Source: an uncultured Ferrovibrio sp.
GTDB taxonomy: Bacteria > Pseudomonadota > Alphaproteobacteria > Ferrovibrionales > Ferrovibrionaceae
Direction of reading: 5' to 3'
Assembly: GCF_937960835.1 (NCBI RefSeq)
Contig: NZ_CALGPC010000008.1
Coordinates: 1-64,000, forward strand
Length of the DNA stretch: 64,000 bases
Position numbers and translations under genes: made by a program. Shown here one piece after another: positions 18,055 to 26,009 of this stretch (the first letter of the stretch is position 1; each line of letters starts with the position of its first letter). The notes under the pieces were generated by a model that was not told where the DNA came from, made no database searches, and was given only the letters and a program-made list of their open reading frames with translations.

Positions 18055-19873
18055 AAATCAAAGAAAGGCGGAGGCTGTGCGAGCGGATGACCCATATAAG
18101 AAACTTTCGAGCGTTATTCGGCAGGCTCGACAAAATATCTCCCAGAAGGTGATGCCTGGCGCGCTCTGTCTCAGGCTCATTAACGGCGATGGGCCAACAC
18201 AGCTGCAGAGGTTGATCAATGGCTTGGCTCCCGAAGATCGGGATCATGCAATTGCTAATATCTATACATTGCTGCTGGATCAGCGACGGCGCAGAGAGCT
18301 GGGAGCCTATTTCACCCCACCGCATCTAGTGAACCATCTTCTCTCCCGCCTTCAACAATTCGGTTTGGACATTAGAAAGCATCGTATTCATGATCCAGCA
18401 GCTGGTGGTGCAGCCTTCATAGTGCCAATAGCACGGCGCTTAGTAATTCACCTTAAGGCTGAAGGTTTTTCGGATGAGAATATTCTCTCTGATCTGCGCG
18501 GACGCTTATCGGGTATGGAGATCGACAGAGGTCTCGCTGTCGTTGCTAACGCCTTAGTGCGGCGGATGCTGAGGGGGGAGTTTGGTCTGAAGTTAGAGAG
18601 AGAGTTTTCTTTGATCTCTCAAGGTAACAGTCTCAAGAGCGAGGACGATGAAAAAGTCGATGCTATTATCGGAAACCCCCCATATGGGAAGGTTGGTGCA
18701 GAAGGTAATAAACAGTGGCGGGAAAAGTTTTCCGACATTGCTGGCGGACAACTGAATTTATACTCCATGTTCGTTCGGCAAGGTCTGGATAGGCTGAAGC
18801 CAGGGGGGCTATTAGGTTTTATTGTTCCGATGTCTTTCATCGGAGGGCCGGAGTTTTCTTTGTTCAGAAAAAGAATCACAGAGATGGCCGATGTTTTGGC
18901 CATTGATCTAATCGAGAAAAGAGTTGATGTGTTCCTTGACGTTGTGCAAGACGCCACAATTGTCGTATTGCAGCGCAAATTTGATGCTCCAAAGAGCATT
19001 GTGCCAACGTGCGCTATGGTGCAAGCAGATGCATCGATTAAGAATTTAGGAGTGCCGATAGTAACGAACGATGGAAAACCGTGGAGGTTGCCATCAACCG
19101 GGCTCTTGGAGGGCGGCTTCCGATTGAGTGACTACGGATACACGGCGACGGTGGGACATCTTGTCGCCAATCGACAGTCCGATAGACTTCGGAAGAAGAA
19201 GAATAAGGGGGATTGGCCGTTAATTTGGGCTAAAGCTATTACTTCCAACGGAAAATTTGATCACAAACGCGGTTTAGAACACACAGATAAAATCTGGGTC
19301 ACTGCGCCCGAAAATGCCCCGTACATTATTAGGAAAGCTTGTGTGGTGCTGCAGCGCACCTCAAATCGTAAGCAGAAACGTCGTCTTAATGCAGCGGCTA
19401 TTCCCAAATCATTTATTAAACGGCATGGCGGCGTGGTCGGGGAGAACCATGTAATCTTTCTCATAGCAGGGGAAAAACCACGTATCACCCCACAACGTTT
19501 GGCCATTTTGATGAATTCTGATTCTGTAAACCGGCGCTTCGAAAGTATGAGCGGGACTGTCAGCGTCTCCGCTAAACTTTTAGGTGAAATCGATTTGCCT
19601 GATCCGGCATTACTGGGGAATATGAACCGGAGTAATGCAGAGTATGTAATTGCAACCGCGTATGCTAAAAGTTTTTTCGGACAGCAAGTTAAGCAAAGTT
19701 CTTCTCCTAACGATATAACTGAGCCCACTATGCAAAATAGAGGGGCGAAGGGAGAAGAAAGTCTTGGATCAGTCAAACGTTTATACAAAGCTGGACGAGA
19801 AACAGGTGGGGCTGGGTACATGCAGTCGAGCAAGCTCTACGCTCTGTGCGGTACTTTTAATCAAATTCGGTAA
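18041..19873 (+). CDS. N6-adenine DNA methyltransferase of the DISARM-like operon
   Basis: The 610-aa protein carries GAYFTPPHLVNHLLSRL, the SAM-binding motif HDPAAGGAAF, a GMEIDRG segment and catalytic motif IV NPPYGKVGAEGNKQW, which place it among gamma-type N6-adenine methylases related to Eco57I and type I HsdM. The C-terminal half, with LIWAKAI and IFLIAGEKPRITPQRLAILMNSDSVN..MSGTVSVSAKLLGEIDLP, resembles a TaqI-type DNA-recognition domain. No nuclease motif is seen, so it should only mark host DNA. It starts 14 bases inside drmC. Class 1 DISARM uses an adenine methylase (DrmMI), class 2 a cytosine methylase; this is the adenine type but sits last, as in class 2 loci. The recognition site is unknown. 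Confidence 0.8.
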   Translation: MSVYKNQRKAEAVRADDPYKKLSSVIRQARQNISQKVMPGALCLRLINGDGPTQLQRLINGLAPEDRDHAIANIYTLLLDQRRRRELGAYFTPPHLVNHLLSRLQQFGLDIRKHRIHDPAAGGAAFIVPIARRLVIHLKAEGFSDENILSDLRGRLSGMEIDRGLAVVANALVRRMLRGEFGLKLEREFSLISQGNSLKSEDDEKVDAIIGNPPYGKVGAEGNKQWREKFSDIAGGQLNLYSMFVRQGLDRLKPGGLLGFIVPMSFIGGPEFSLFRKRITEMADVLAIDLIEKRVDVFLDVVQDATIVVLQRKFDAPKSIVPTCAMVQADASIKNLGVPIVTNDGKPWRLPSTGLLEGGFRLSDYGYTATVGHLVANRQSDRLRKKKNKGDWPLIWAKAITSNGKFDHKRGLEHTDKIWVTAPENAPYIIRKACVVLQRTSNRKQKRRLNAAAIPKSFIKRHGGVVGENHVIFLIAGEKPRITPQRLAILMNSDSVNRRFESMSGTVSVSAKLLGEIDLPDPALLGNMNRSNAEYVIATAYAKSFFGQQVKQSSSPNDITEPTMQNRGAKGEESLGSVKRLYKAGRETGGAGYMQSSKLYALCGTFNQIR

Positions 19874-19917
19874 TGATGATGCCTTATGAGAGGTATTCTT
19901 GACCTGAAGCATGCTTA

Positions 19918-20260
19918 TCAGATCTCCGACTCCGTCATCCAAGATGGAATATCTTGCTTAGCACGCAGGATACGCCAAACATCAATATGGTCATCGCCTT
20001 CTATATAGAAGACAAGCCAAGGATGGCTCGGCAACGGCCAGCAGCGGAGATCAGGTAGGTTAAGCTCTCAGGTAGGTTAAGCTCGTGGATATACCGTGAT
20101 GATCCAGAGCCGGCATATCTCCGATATGGCCGTATGCCTGCTCTAGATCATCAATACAACTGAGCGCAGCCGGGTAGCCACCTTCGCCTAAGTAAAAGGC
20201 TATCGCATTGTTGATATCCCGGTTGGCCTGCTCACGTGGAATGACAGGCTTCATCCTCAT
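19918..20260 (-). pseudogene. Broken ParE/RelE-type toxin gene
   Basis: The 5' part encodes MKPVIPREQANRDINNAIAFY and CIDDLEQAYGHIGDMPA, a ParE-type toxin N-terminus. A 17-bp direct tandem duplication (around 20051-20084, repeating the unit TCAGGTAGGTTAAGCTC) then shifts the frame. Removing one copy restores HELNLPDLRCWPLPSHPWLV followed by FYIEGDDHIDVWRILRAKQ and DIPSWM, the family's C-terminus. A missing base just upstream of the repeat causes a second frameshift. The reading frame is therefore dead. Its ATG overlaps the stop of a small upstream frame, the usual antitoxin-toxin arrangement. Confidence 0.72.
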
Positions 20261-20400
20261 AGTTTTTGGACGCGCTGGGCAGTTTCGCGGACACGTTGCC
20301 GCAGATTGTCGAAGTAGTCTGGCCCAGTTCCTGTAGTCCGCGCCGAAGTAGCACCGGCCAGTAGAGCCCTCTCAGCCGCATCTGGTCCTGGTCCCTGCGG
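20257..20400 (-). pseudogene. 3' remnant of a small gene, possibly the antitoxin partner
   Basis: Upstream of the broken toxin an open frame ends with PDYFDNLRQRVRETAQRVQKL and a TGA that overlaps the toxin ATG by four bases. Composition and coupling look like a real C-terminus of a small antitoxin, but no start or N-terminal DNA-binding domain is present: the frame runs into integrase-derived sequence near 20400. I cannot assign a family. Confidence 0.4.
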
Positions 20401-20401
20401 A

Positions 20402-20682
20402 TTAGTTCCCGCGGCCGGTAATGCCGGCTCGTTTGTAGAGCCGGACCCAGGCTAGCCGCAGGGCATTTTCCGCGACCGGGAAGACAGGTTGCTCGGCGCT
20501 GATGGAGAGTGGCTCCCCGCTCCTACACCCCGTCCATTCAAGCAAGAGCCGGCGGCCCTGAGGCGTCAGCGGGGATGATCCTGGGATGCCCATTCTTCGT
20601 CACCGGGAAGCGGGTGGTATTGCGCTCCCGGTTCACGTCACCCCATCGCATGGCCAGCAGTTCACCCTGCCGCACGGCGGTT
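20402..20682 (-). pseudogene. Tyrosine integrase, 3' fragment beyond the IS66 insertion
   Basis: Read on the minus strand, the bases next to the IS66 left end encode TAVRQGELLAMRWGDVNRER, the box I region with the first catalytic arginine of tyrosine recombinases. A frameshift then moves the frame to PLTPQGRRLLLEWTGCRSGE and ENALRLAWVRLYKRAGI. The sequence stops before box II (HxLRH) and the catalytic tyrosine, so the gene has lost its active site. It continues the fragment at 23119-23705. Confidence 0.8.
20675..20682. repeat. IS66 target-site duplication, left copy
   Basis: CGGCGGTT directly precedes the left inverted repeat of the IS66 element. The identical octamer stands directly after the right inverted repeat at 23119-23126. 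Eight-base duplications are the rule for IS66. Confidence 0.95.
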
Positions 20683-20772
20683 GTAAGCGCTCGGTGACGA
20701 CGCCTTGCGGTTTGCAGGGGTTAATCGGTTAGTTCTGTAAGTAGTGCTGGTCGTACTACTGGGAGCAAGCCG

Positions 20773-21147
20773 ATGAGTGAGGTCATCAGGGTGGAGCGGC
20801 GGCGACGCTGGAGTGCTGCCGACAAGCTTCGGATCGTTGCGGAGAGTCGGCAGCCCGGGTCGAGCGTTGCGGCCGTTGCGCAACGCTATGGCCTGCATCA
20901 CAGCCAGCTGTTTTCCTGGCGCAAGGCCGCTCGTGATGGATGTTTCAGTACCGAGGCGCCGGGTTTTGCATCGGTCGTCGTGCAGGATGCGCCCGGGCAG
21001 CTTGCTGCCGATCACCGGGCGCTGACGGACGGCAAGGACTGCACCGGGCAGATCGAGATCCGGCTGGAGCGCGGCCATATCACGGTGAGCGGTCGTGCCG
21101 ATCCGGTGAGCTTGCGCTGTGTGCTTGAGGCGCTGTCGGCGCGATGA
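20773..21147 (+). CDS. tnpA: IS66 accessory protein TnpA
   Basis: The 124-aa protein has a helix-turn-helix of the IS66 OrfA/TnpA kind: RRRRWSAADKLRIVAESRQP and VAAVAQRYGLHHSQLFSWRK. It is needed with TnpB for transposition of IS66 elements and probably binds DNA. Its stop overlaps the tnpB ATG by four bases. No damage is visible. Confidence 0.93.
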   Translation: MSEVIRVERRRRWSAADKLRIVAESRQPGSSVAAVAQRYGLHHSQLFSWRKAARDGCFSTEAPGFASVVVQDAPGQLAADHRALTDGKDCTGQIEIRLERGHITVSGRADPVSLRCVLEALSAR

Positions 21148-21491
21148 TAGCGCCTCCACAGGGCGCGCGGATCTGGCTGGCCCTGGGCCATACCGACATG
21201 CGCAAGGGCTTCGATGGTCTGGCCATGCTGGCCCAGGAGCTGCTTGAGCTTGATCCATTCGCAGGACATCTGGTGGTCTATCGTGGCCGGCGCGGCGATC
21301 GCATCAAGGTGCTGTGGTATGACGGTCAGGGCTTATGCCTGTTCGCCAAGCGGCTGGAGCGCGGCCGCTTCGTGTGGCCGGCGGCAAGCCAGGGCAAGGT
21401 GATGCTTTCGCCGGCCCAGCTCAGCATGCTGCTGGAGGGGATCGACTGGCGGATGCCGGAGCGGACATGGCGGCCAGGCAGGGCTGGATGA
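21144..21491 (+). CDS. tnpB: IS66 accessory protein TnpB
   Basis: The 115-aa protein has the IS66 Orf2 signature: IWLALGHTDMRKGFDGLAML, VVYRGRRGDRIKVLWYDGQG and LCLFAKRLERGRFVWP, ending with LSMLLEGIDWRMPERTWRP. The family length is close to 115 residues, so it is intact. Its exact biochemical role in IS66 transposition is not settled. It is coupled to tnpA by an ATGA overlap and followed after 68 bp by tnpC. Confidence 0.95.
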   Translation: MIAPPQGARIWLALGHTDMRKGFDGLAMLAQELLELDPFAGHLVVYRGRRGDRIKVLWYDGQGLCLFAKRLERGRFVWPAASQGKVMLSPAQLSMLLEGIDWRMPERTWRPGRAG

Positions 21492-21559
21492 GTGCGGCTT
21501 TTTGACTCAGTGGGCGTGATTTTCCCCGCATTCCATGCGGGTTTTGCTAGACTCATGGC

Positions 21560-23092
21560 ATGTCGTTCGACCCGGCCAGCCTGCCCGACGATATCGCCGC
21601 CCTGAAGCAGATCATCCAGGGCCTGCAGCAGACCCTGACCTTTGCAAATACCCGGATCGCCAAGCTCGAAGCGCAGATCCACAAGCTCAGGCGCCTGCAG
21701 TTCGGGCGATCGTCGGAGAAGCGCGCCGCCGAGCTCGAGCAGCTGCAGCTCGCCCTGGAAGAGGCCGAGGCTGAGCGGGCCATGCTGGTGGCAGCCATGC
21801 CGCCGCTGGTGCGCGATATCATCGAGGCCAAGCCAGCCCGGCGGCCCCTGCCGGAGCATCTGCCGCGCGAGGAGGTCCATCACGAGGCGCCCTGCGCCTG
21901 CCCGGCCTGCGGCGGGGATCTGCGCCCGATCGGCACAGCCGTGACCGAGACGCTGGAGTATGTGCCGGGGCAGTTCAAGGTGATCCGCCACAGCCGGGAC
22001 AAGCTCTCCTGCCGGGCCTGCGACACGGTGGTCGAAGCACCGGTTCCAGATCACGCGATCTCGCGCGGCCGCGCCGGTGCTGCCCTTTTGTCCCATCTGC
22101 TGGTCTCCAAATACGCCGACCACCTGCCGCTCTACCGCCAGGCCGAGATCTACGCGCGCGCCGGCGTGGAGCTGGAGACCTCCACGCTCAGCGGCTGGGT
22201 CGGCGCCAGCGAGGAAGCCCTGCGGCCGCTCACCGAGGCGCTCAAGGCCGAGGTCATGGCCAGCGAGACGCTGCATGGCGATGACACCACCGTACCCGTA
22301 CTCTCGCCGGGTCTTGGCCGCACCCGGACCGGCCGGCTCTGGGTCTATGTCCGCGACGAGCGGCCTCATGGCGGCGCCCGGCCGCCCGCGGCGATCTACT
22401 TCTACTCGCCAGACCGCAAGGCCGAGCGGCCGATGAGCCATCTCGCCAGCTTTGCCGGCATCCTGCATGCCGACGGCTATACCGGCTATAATGGGCTGTT
22501 CAGGGCTGAGCGCATCATGGAAGCTGCCTGCTGGGCCCATGCCCGGCGCTATTTCTTCGATGAGCATGCCCAAACCGGGTCCGCCATTGCCAAAGCGGCG
22601 CTGGACCGCATCGCGCAGCTCTACGCGATTGAAGCCCAGATCCGCGGCCAGCCGCCCGATGAGCGAAGGCGGATCAGGCAAAGCAGCAGCCGTCCCATTC
22701 TGGAGGATTTCGCCGCGTGGTCAGAAGCGACCCTGACTACCCTGTCCAGCAAATCCGATCTGGCCGGTGCCTTCCGTTACGTCCGCAACCGATGGGCGGC
22801 GCTGACCCGCTACATCGACGATGGCCGCATCGAGATCGATAACAATGCAGCTGAACGCGCCCTGCGCGGCGTCGTTCTGGGCCGCAAGAATTATCTCTTT
22901 GCCGGTTCAGATCGTGGTGGCGAGCGCGCCGCCGCCATCTACAGCCTGATCGAAACCGCCAAACTCAACGGCGTCGATCCACAAGCCTGGCTGACCGACG
23001 TGCTCAGCCGCATCGCCAGCCATCCCGCCAAACGCATCGCCGACCTTCTGCCCTGGAACTGGCATCCCGCCGAGCAGAAGGTCGCCGCCTGA
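21560..23092 (+). CDS. tnpC: IS66 transposase TnpC (DDE type)
   Basis: The 510-aa transposase starts with a leucine-rich coiled coil (LKQIIQGLQQTLTFANTRIA), then a zinc-finger-like cysteine region (CACPACGGDL ... CRACDTVV). The DDE core follows, with HGDDTTVPVL, HADGYTGYNGLF and DNNAAERALRGVVLGRKNYL, and a C-terminal IS66_C-type segment (IYSLIETAKLNGVDPQAWLT). All landmarks and full length are present, so the element may still be active. Confidence 0.96.
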   Translation: MSFDPASLPDDIAALKQIIQGLQQTLTFANTRIAKLEAQIHKLRRLQFGRSSEKRAAELEQLQLALEEAEAERAMLVAAMPPLVRDIIEAKPARRPLPEHLPREEVHHEAPCACPACGGDLRPIGTAVTETLEYVPGQFKVIRHSRDKLSCRACDTVVEAPVPDHAISRGRAGAALLSHLLVSKYADHLPLYRQAEIYARAGVELETSTLSGWVGASEEALRPLTEALKAEVMASETLHGDDTTVPVLSPGLGRTRTGRLWVYVRDERPHGGARPPAAIYFYSPDRKAERPMSHLASFAGILHADGYTGYNGLFRAERIMEAACWAHARRYFFDEHAQTGSAIAKAALDRIAQLYAIEAQIRGQPPDERRRIRQSSSRPILEDFAAWSEATLTTLSSKSDLAGAFRYVRNRWAALTRYIDDGRIEIDNNAAERALRGVVLGRKNYLFAGSDRGGERAAAIYSLIETAKLNGVDPQAWLTDVLSRIASHPAKRIADLLPWNWHPAEQKVAA

Positions 23093-23118
23093 TCAAGGCG
23101 TCCTCACCGAGCGCTTAC

Positions 23119-23126
23119 CGGCGGTT
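23119..23126. repeat. IS66 target-site duplication, right copy
   Basis: CGGCGGTT directly follows the right inverted repeat and matches the octamer at 20675-20682. Confidence 0.95.
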
Positions 23127-23705
23127 TCCAGCGCCGTCAGGATCAGTGGCGCCCAGATAGGGCGTCCGGGCGGAGCATGCATCCGGAAGCCGGTCCAGTT
23201 CGCCAGTGCCCTGCCGCCGTTCCCGTGGGGCACCATAGCTAGGTTGGCGAAACTGCTTCACAGGGTTCGCCGGGATTGGCAGGCCCCAGTCCCGGCGCGC
23301 AACCTCATACGCATACTGACGATAACGAGCATGCGGGAAACGGTACTCGGCACCGCTTCAGCCAGCCTCTCGTCACGGTAAGCCGCAAAATCCTCGGGCC
23401 GGATAGCTGCCAGCGACTTGCCGGCAACACTGTGCCGGAGAAAGCCATTGATCCAGCGCTGCTCCATCTCGCGGAGCGCTTCCGGCTACTCACCTCGTTC
23501 CGATACCGGACAGAAGGTCCCGCAACGTCGTTCCCTTTAGCGCACTCGTGGAAACCGGCAGTTCACCCCGATCCAGCGCGACTTCCTGCTGCCTTGCCCA
23601 AGTTTCGGCGTCTCGTTTTGTGGTGAAACTGCGGGCTGACTGGCCATAGCCCTTACGCCGCACGATCGCCTGCCACTTGTCTCCGCGCTGCCGAACAACC
23701 GCCAT
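23119..23705 (-). pseudogene. Tyrosine integrase, 5' fragment before the IS66 insertion
   Basis: The start MAVVRQRGDKWQAIVRRKGY, with QSARSFTTKRDAETWARQQE, is the arm-binding domain of a phage- or island-type integrase. A frameshift near 23490 moves the frame to MEQRWINGFLRHSVAGKSLA with IRPEDFAAYRDERLAEAVPS, and a second near 23310 gives YEVARRDWGLPIPANPVKQF. The gene starts about 100 bp from the 3' end of tRNA-Thr, the usual place for an integrase using that tRNA as attachment site. With at least two frameshifts and the IS66 insertion it cannot work. The 3' continuation is at 20402-20682. Confidence 0.85.
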
Positions 23706-23804
23706 CCCGCATCTCCGAGTGACGCAGGAGTGACAAGGGATGGATGGACGGGAGAGCTTCGCTCGACCAGAGCAGCTAAACGCTTGTTATCGCTGTCCGG
23801 AGAA

Positions 23805-23879
23805 TGGTGCCGGCGGAGGGATTTGAACCCCCGACCTCGACTTTACGAAAGTCTTGCTCTACCGCTGAGCTACGCCGGC
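23805..23879 (-). tRNA. tRNA-Thr (anticodon CGT)
   Basis: On the minus strand the sequence folds as a tRNA: acceptor GCCGGCG pairs with CGCCGGC, the D arm is GCTC/GAGC, the anticodon loop is TTCGTAA with anticodon CGT, the T arm is GGGGG TTCAAAT CCCTC, and CCA is encoded. It is the intact copy bounding the island on the right; the chromosomal 5' half faces the glutathione transferase gene. One anticodon-stem pair (27-43) looks mismatched. Confidence 0.92.
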
Positions 23880-24000
23880 AACGGCGGAAAACCGCGCCCC
23901 CGCCTTGACTTGACCAGGGCGAAGGGCGCGCGGAAAATACGGTCCGCAGGGCCGGTTGGCAAGCCGCAACTCGGGAAAATCAGGGAGGTTAATCAGTCAT

Positions 24001-24633
24001 ATGCCGGCGGCATACACCTTCTACGGCAATTTCCTCTCTTCCCATTGCTACAAGGTCGGGCTGATGCTGGCCTTATGCGGCGAGAAATTCGACTACCGAC
24101 ATGTCGACTTGGCCAAAAAGCAGCAGAAATCTCCCGAATTTCTGGCGATCAACCGCTTCGGCCAAGTGCCGGCGATGGTCCATAACGGCTTCAACCTCTG
24201 CCAGTCGGACACCATCTTGCAATATCTGGCCGAGCAGACCGGCAAGTTCGGCGGCGCCACTCCGGAAGAGCGCCAGCGCATCCGCGAATGGCTGGCCTGG
24301 GAGGCCGACCGGCTGGAGCCCGGGGTTGGCCGCACCCGGCTGTATGAGCGCTTCGCCAAGCCCGATGCAGCGGTGATCGACTACATGCGCGATGCGGCCG
24401 AGGCCGGGCTGGACCAGCTCAACGATCTTTTGGAGGGCAGGCGCTTCCTGGTCGGCGACCGGCCGACGATTGCCGATATCGGCGTGTTCGGCGCCATCGC
24501 ACATATGGCGGAAGGCAAGCTCGACCGGAACAACTGGCCGAATATCAGCGCCTGGTGGGACCGCATCGTCGCCCTGCCCGGCTTCCAATGGCCTTACGAT
24601 TTGCTGCCCAAGACAGACAGGGACGCGGATTAG
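24001..24633 (+). CDS. Glutathione S-transferase family protein
   Basis: The 210-aa protein has a thioredoxin-fold N-terminus (YTFYGNFLSSHCYKVGLMLA, NRFGQVPAMVHNGFNLCQSD, TILQYLAEQTGKF) and an all-helical C-terminal domain with the N-capping segment LVGDRPTIADIGVFGAI. A serine or cysteine near SSHCYK may activate glutathione. I set the start at ATG 24001; an earlier in-frame ATG reads through the region by the tRNA and is unlikely. It is the first chromosomal gene right of the island. The substrate is unknown. Confidence 0.92.
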   Translation: MPAAYTFYGNFLSSHCYKVGLMLALCGEKFDYRHVDLAKKQQKSPEFLAINRFGQVPAMVHNGFNLCQSDTILQYLAEQTGKFGGATPEERQRIREWLAWEADRLEPGVGRTRLYERFAKPDAAVIDYMRDAAEAGLDQLNDLLEGRRFLVGDRPTIADIGVFGAIAHMAEGKLDRNNWPNISAWWDRIVALPGFQWPYDLLPKTDRDAD

Positions 24634-24650
24634 CCGTCCCGTAGCCGGGT

Positions 24651-25991
24651 CTATTTGCGATCTTCCAATGCCAGCAGCGGCCGCGGCGTCACGGCAAGCG
24701 GCGCGGCTTGGCCTAAGCGGGTAGGATCGAGTGCATCAAAGCCGCCGCAATGACTGCACAGCGGCGCCCAGACGGCATGGCCGGTGCCGCAGGCCGTGCA
24801 TTGCCAGAGATCGGCCGCGCCAGTGATCTTCGTGCGCCAGCGGTCCGCCGCCACCGCATCGCCATCACCTTCCTCGGCAAGCTGCGCCTGCAGGCGCGCC
24901 GCCCAGGGCCCGGCATGGCCGATGTCATCCAGCATGGCGCGCGCAGCAGCAAAGTCATGTGCCTGTAAAGCAGCAGCAGCGACGAGCAGGCGGCTTTCCA
25001 GCGCAGTTTCCTGGCCAGCGACGAAATCCTGCGCGCGGCGCGTCAGCGTTTCGCTGGCCAGGTTCTGCTGCAGCGCCAGCCAGGCTTCGGCATAGACTTC
25101 GGCGGGCTGGCGCTGCCAGGCGCGTTGCAGGCTTTGCAGCGCCGCTTCGCGCGCAGCGTGGTTGGCGGGATCCTTTGCGGCAGCCGCAGCCAGCAGCAGC
25201 GGCGGCACCGGATGATCGGGCAGTTCGCGCGCTGCATGCTGCACCAGACGGCGGGCCTGCTGCGCCTCGCCCTGCTGCAGGGCGGCCAGTGCGCGGGCGA
25301 GATCGAGCCGTGCCGCCAGTTGCGCCGCGGCGGCTTTCGATACGGCCTTGCGCTTGCGGGCCTGCTCCAGCCGCGCCTGCGCCGCTTCCCACTGGCCGGT
25401 CTCCACCAGCAACTGCAATTCGGCTTCGGCCGCGAAAGGCGAGGCGGGGCGCAGGGCGGAAGCGCGTTCGGCATAGGTCAGCGCCGCCTGACGGTCGCCG
25501 CGGGCGCGCGCATCGGCAAGCAGACCGCGATAGCCAAGGAAGGCCGTGCCGGGATCGCGGCTGAGCGCGGCAAAGGCCTTGCGCGCATCGTCCTGTCGCC
25601 CGCCAAGCTGCGCCGCATGGGCCGCCAGAAGCCGCGCCAGGGCCGGATCATCCAGCAGGCGATGCGCCTGCGCTGCCAGCTTGGCGGCGCGGTCCGCTTC
25701 GCCGGCGGCTACCGCCACCATGCCGGCGGCGAATTGCGCATAGCCTTTCGCCTGACGCTTCAGGCGGCGGCGTTCGGGCAGAGCCGCGGCCCAGGCAATG
25801 ATCCAGGTGAGCACAAAGATCGCCGCCGCTAGCAGCACCACAGCCAAGGCCAGCAGAGGCGCCGGCGCTTCGATCGCATAGCCGAACCAGTTGAGCCGCA
25901 GGCGGCCGGGCTGATCGGCGAGCCAAGCGGCGAAACCCGCCAGCGCCATCAGCACGATCAGGATCAGGCCGGTCCGCAGCAAGCGCAGCAT
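24651..25991 (-). CDS. hemY: HemY-like membrane TPR protein
   Basis: The 446-aa protein begins with two membrane helices (about residues 5-27 and 45-70: LILIVLMALAGFAAWLAD and LLALAVVLLAAAIFVLTWII), then long Ala-rich TPR helices. A C-terminal zinc-ribbon pattern (CTACGTGHAVWAPLCSHCGG) closes it. This is the layout of alphaproteobacterial HemY, a protein encoded with haem synthesis genes whose exact step remains unclear; it is unrelated to Bacillus HemY oxidase. It lies 18 bp after the mitofilin-like gene and ends the hemC-hemD-mitofilin-hemY operon. Confidence 0.88.
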   Translation of the reverse strand: MLRLLRTGLILIVLMALAGFAAWLADQPGRLRLNWFGYAIEAPAPLLALAVVLLAAAIFVLTWIIAWAAALPERRRLKRQAKGYAQFAAGMVAVAAGEADRAAKLAAQAHRLLDDPALARLLAAHAAQLGGRQDDARKAFAALSRDPGTAFLGYRGLLADARARGDRQAALTYAERASALRPASPFAAEAELQLLVETGQWEAAQARLEQARKRKAVSKAAAAQLAARLDLARALAALQQGEAQQARRLVQHAARELPDHPVPPLLLAAAAAKDPANHAAREAALQSLQRAWQRQPAEVYAEAWLALQQNLASETLTRRAQDFVAGQETALESRLLVAAAALQAHDFAAARAMLDDIGHAGPWAARLQAQLAEEGDGDAVAADRWRTKITGAADLWQCTACGTGHAVWAPLCSHCGGFDALDPTRLGQAAPLAVTPRPLLALEDRK

Positions 25992-26009
25992 GGTTCTAAG
26001 CCTCGCCCG

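Larger units (their letters stand above)
20683..23118 (+). mobile_element. Complete IS66-family insertion sequence
   Basis: The 2436-bp element has terminal inverted repeats of about 25 bp with one mismatch, starting GTAAGCGCTCGGTGACG at 20683 and ending CACCGAGCGCTTAC at 23118. It is flanked by the perfect 8-bp duplication CGGCGGTT. Inside are the three standard genes tnpA, tnpB and tnpC in order, all open. It sits in a tyrosine integrase gene. Removing the element and one octamer rejoins the integrase frame as LILTALETAVRQGELLAMRW, so the insertion point is certain. GC content is high, unlike the surrounding island. Confidence 0.96.

Noticed and set aside
8057..19873. BREX or a conventional restriction-modification system as the identity of the operon
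   Set aside because: No PglZ, BrxC or BrxL-like protein and no restriction subunit is seen; DUF1998 plus PLD next to a large helicase fits DISARM better.
23730..24185. Open frame through the intact tRNA-Thr toward the GST gene
   Set aside because: Same tRNA translation artefact; the GST start at 24001 is in another frame with full family similarity.
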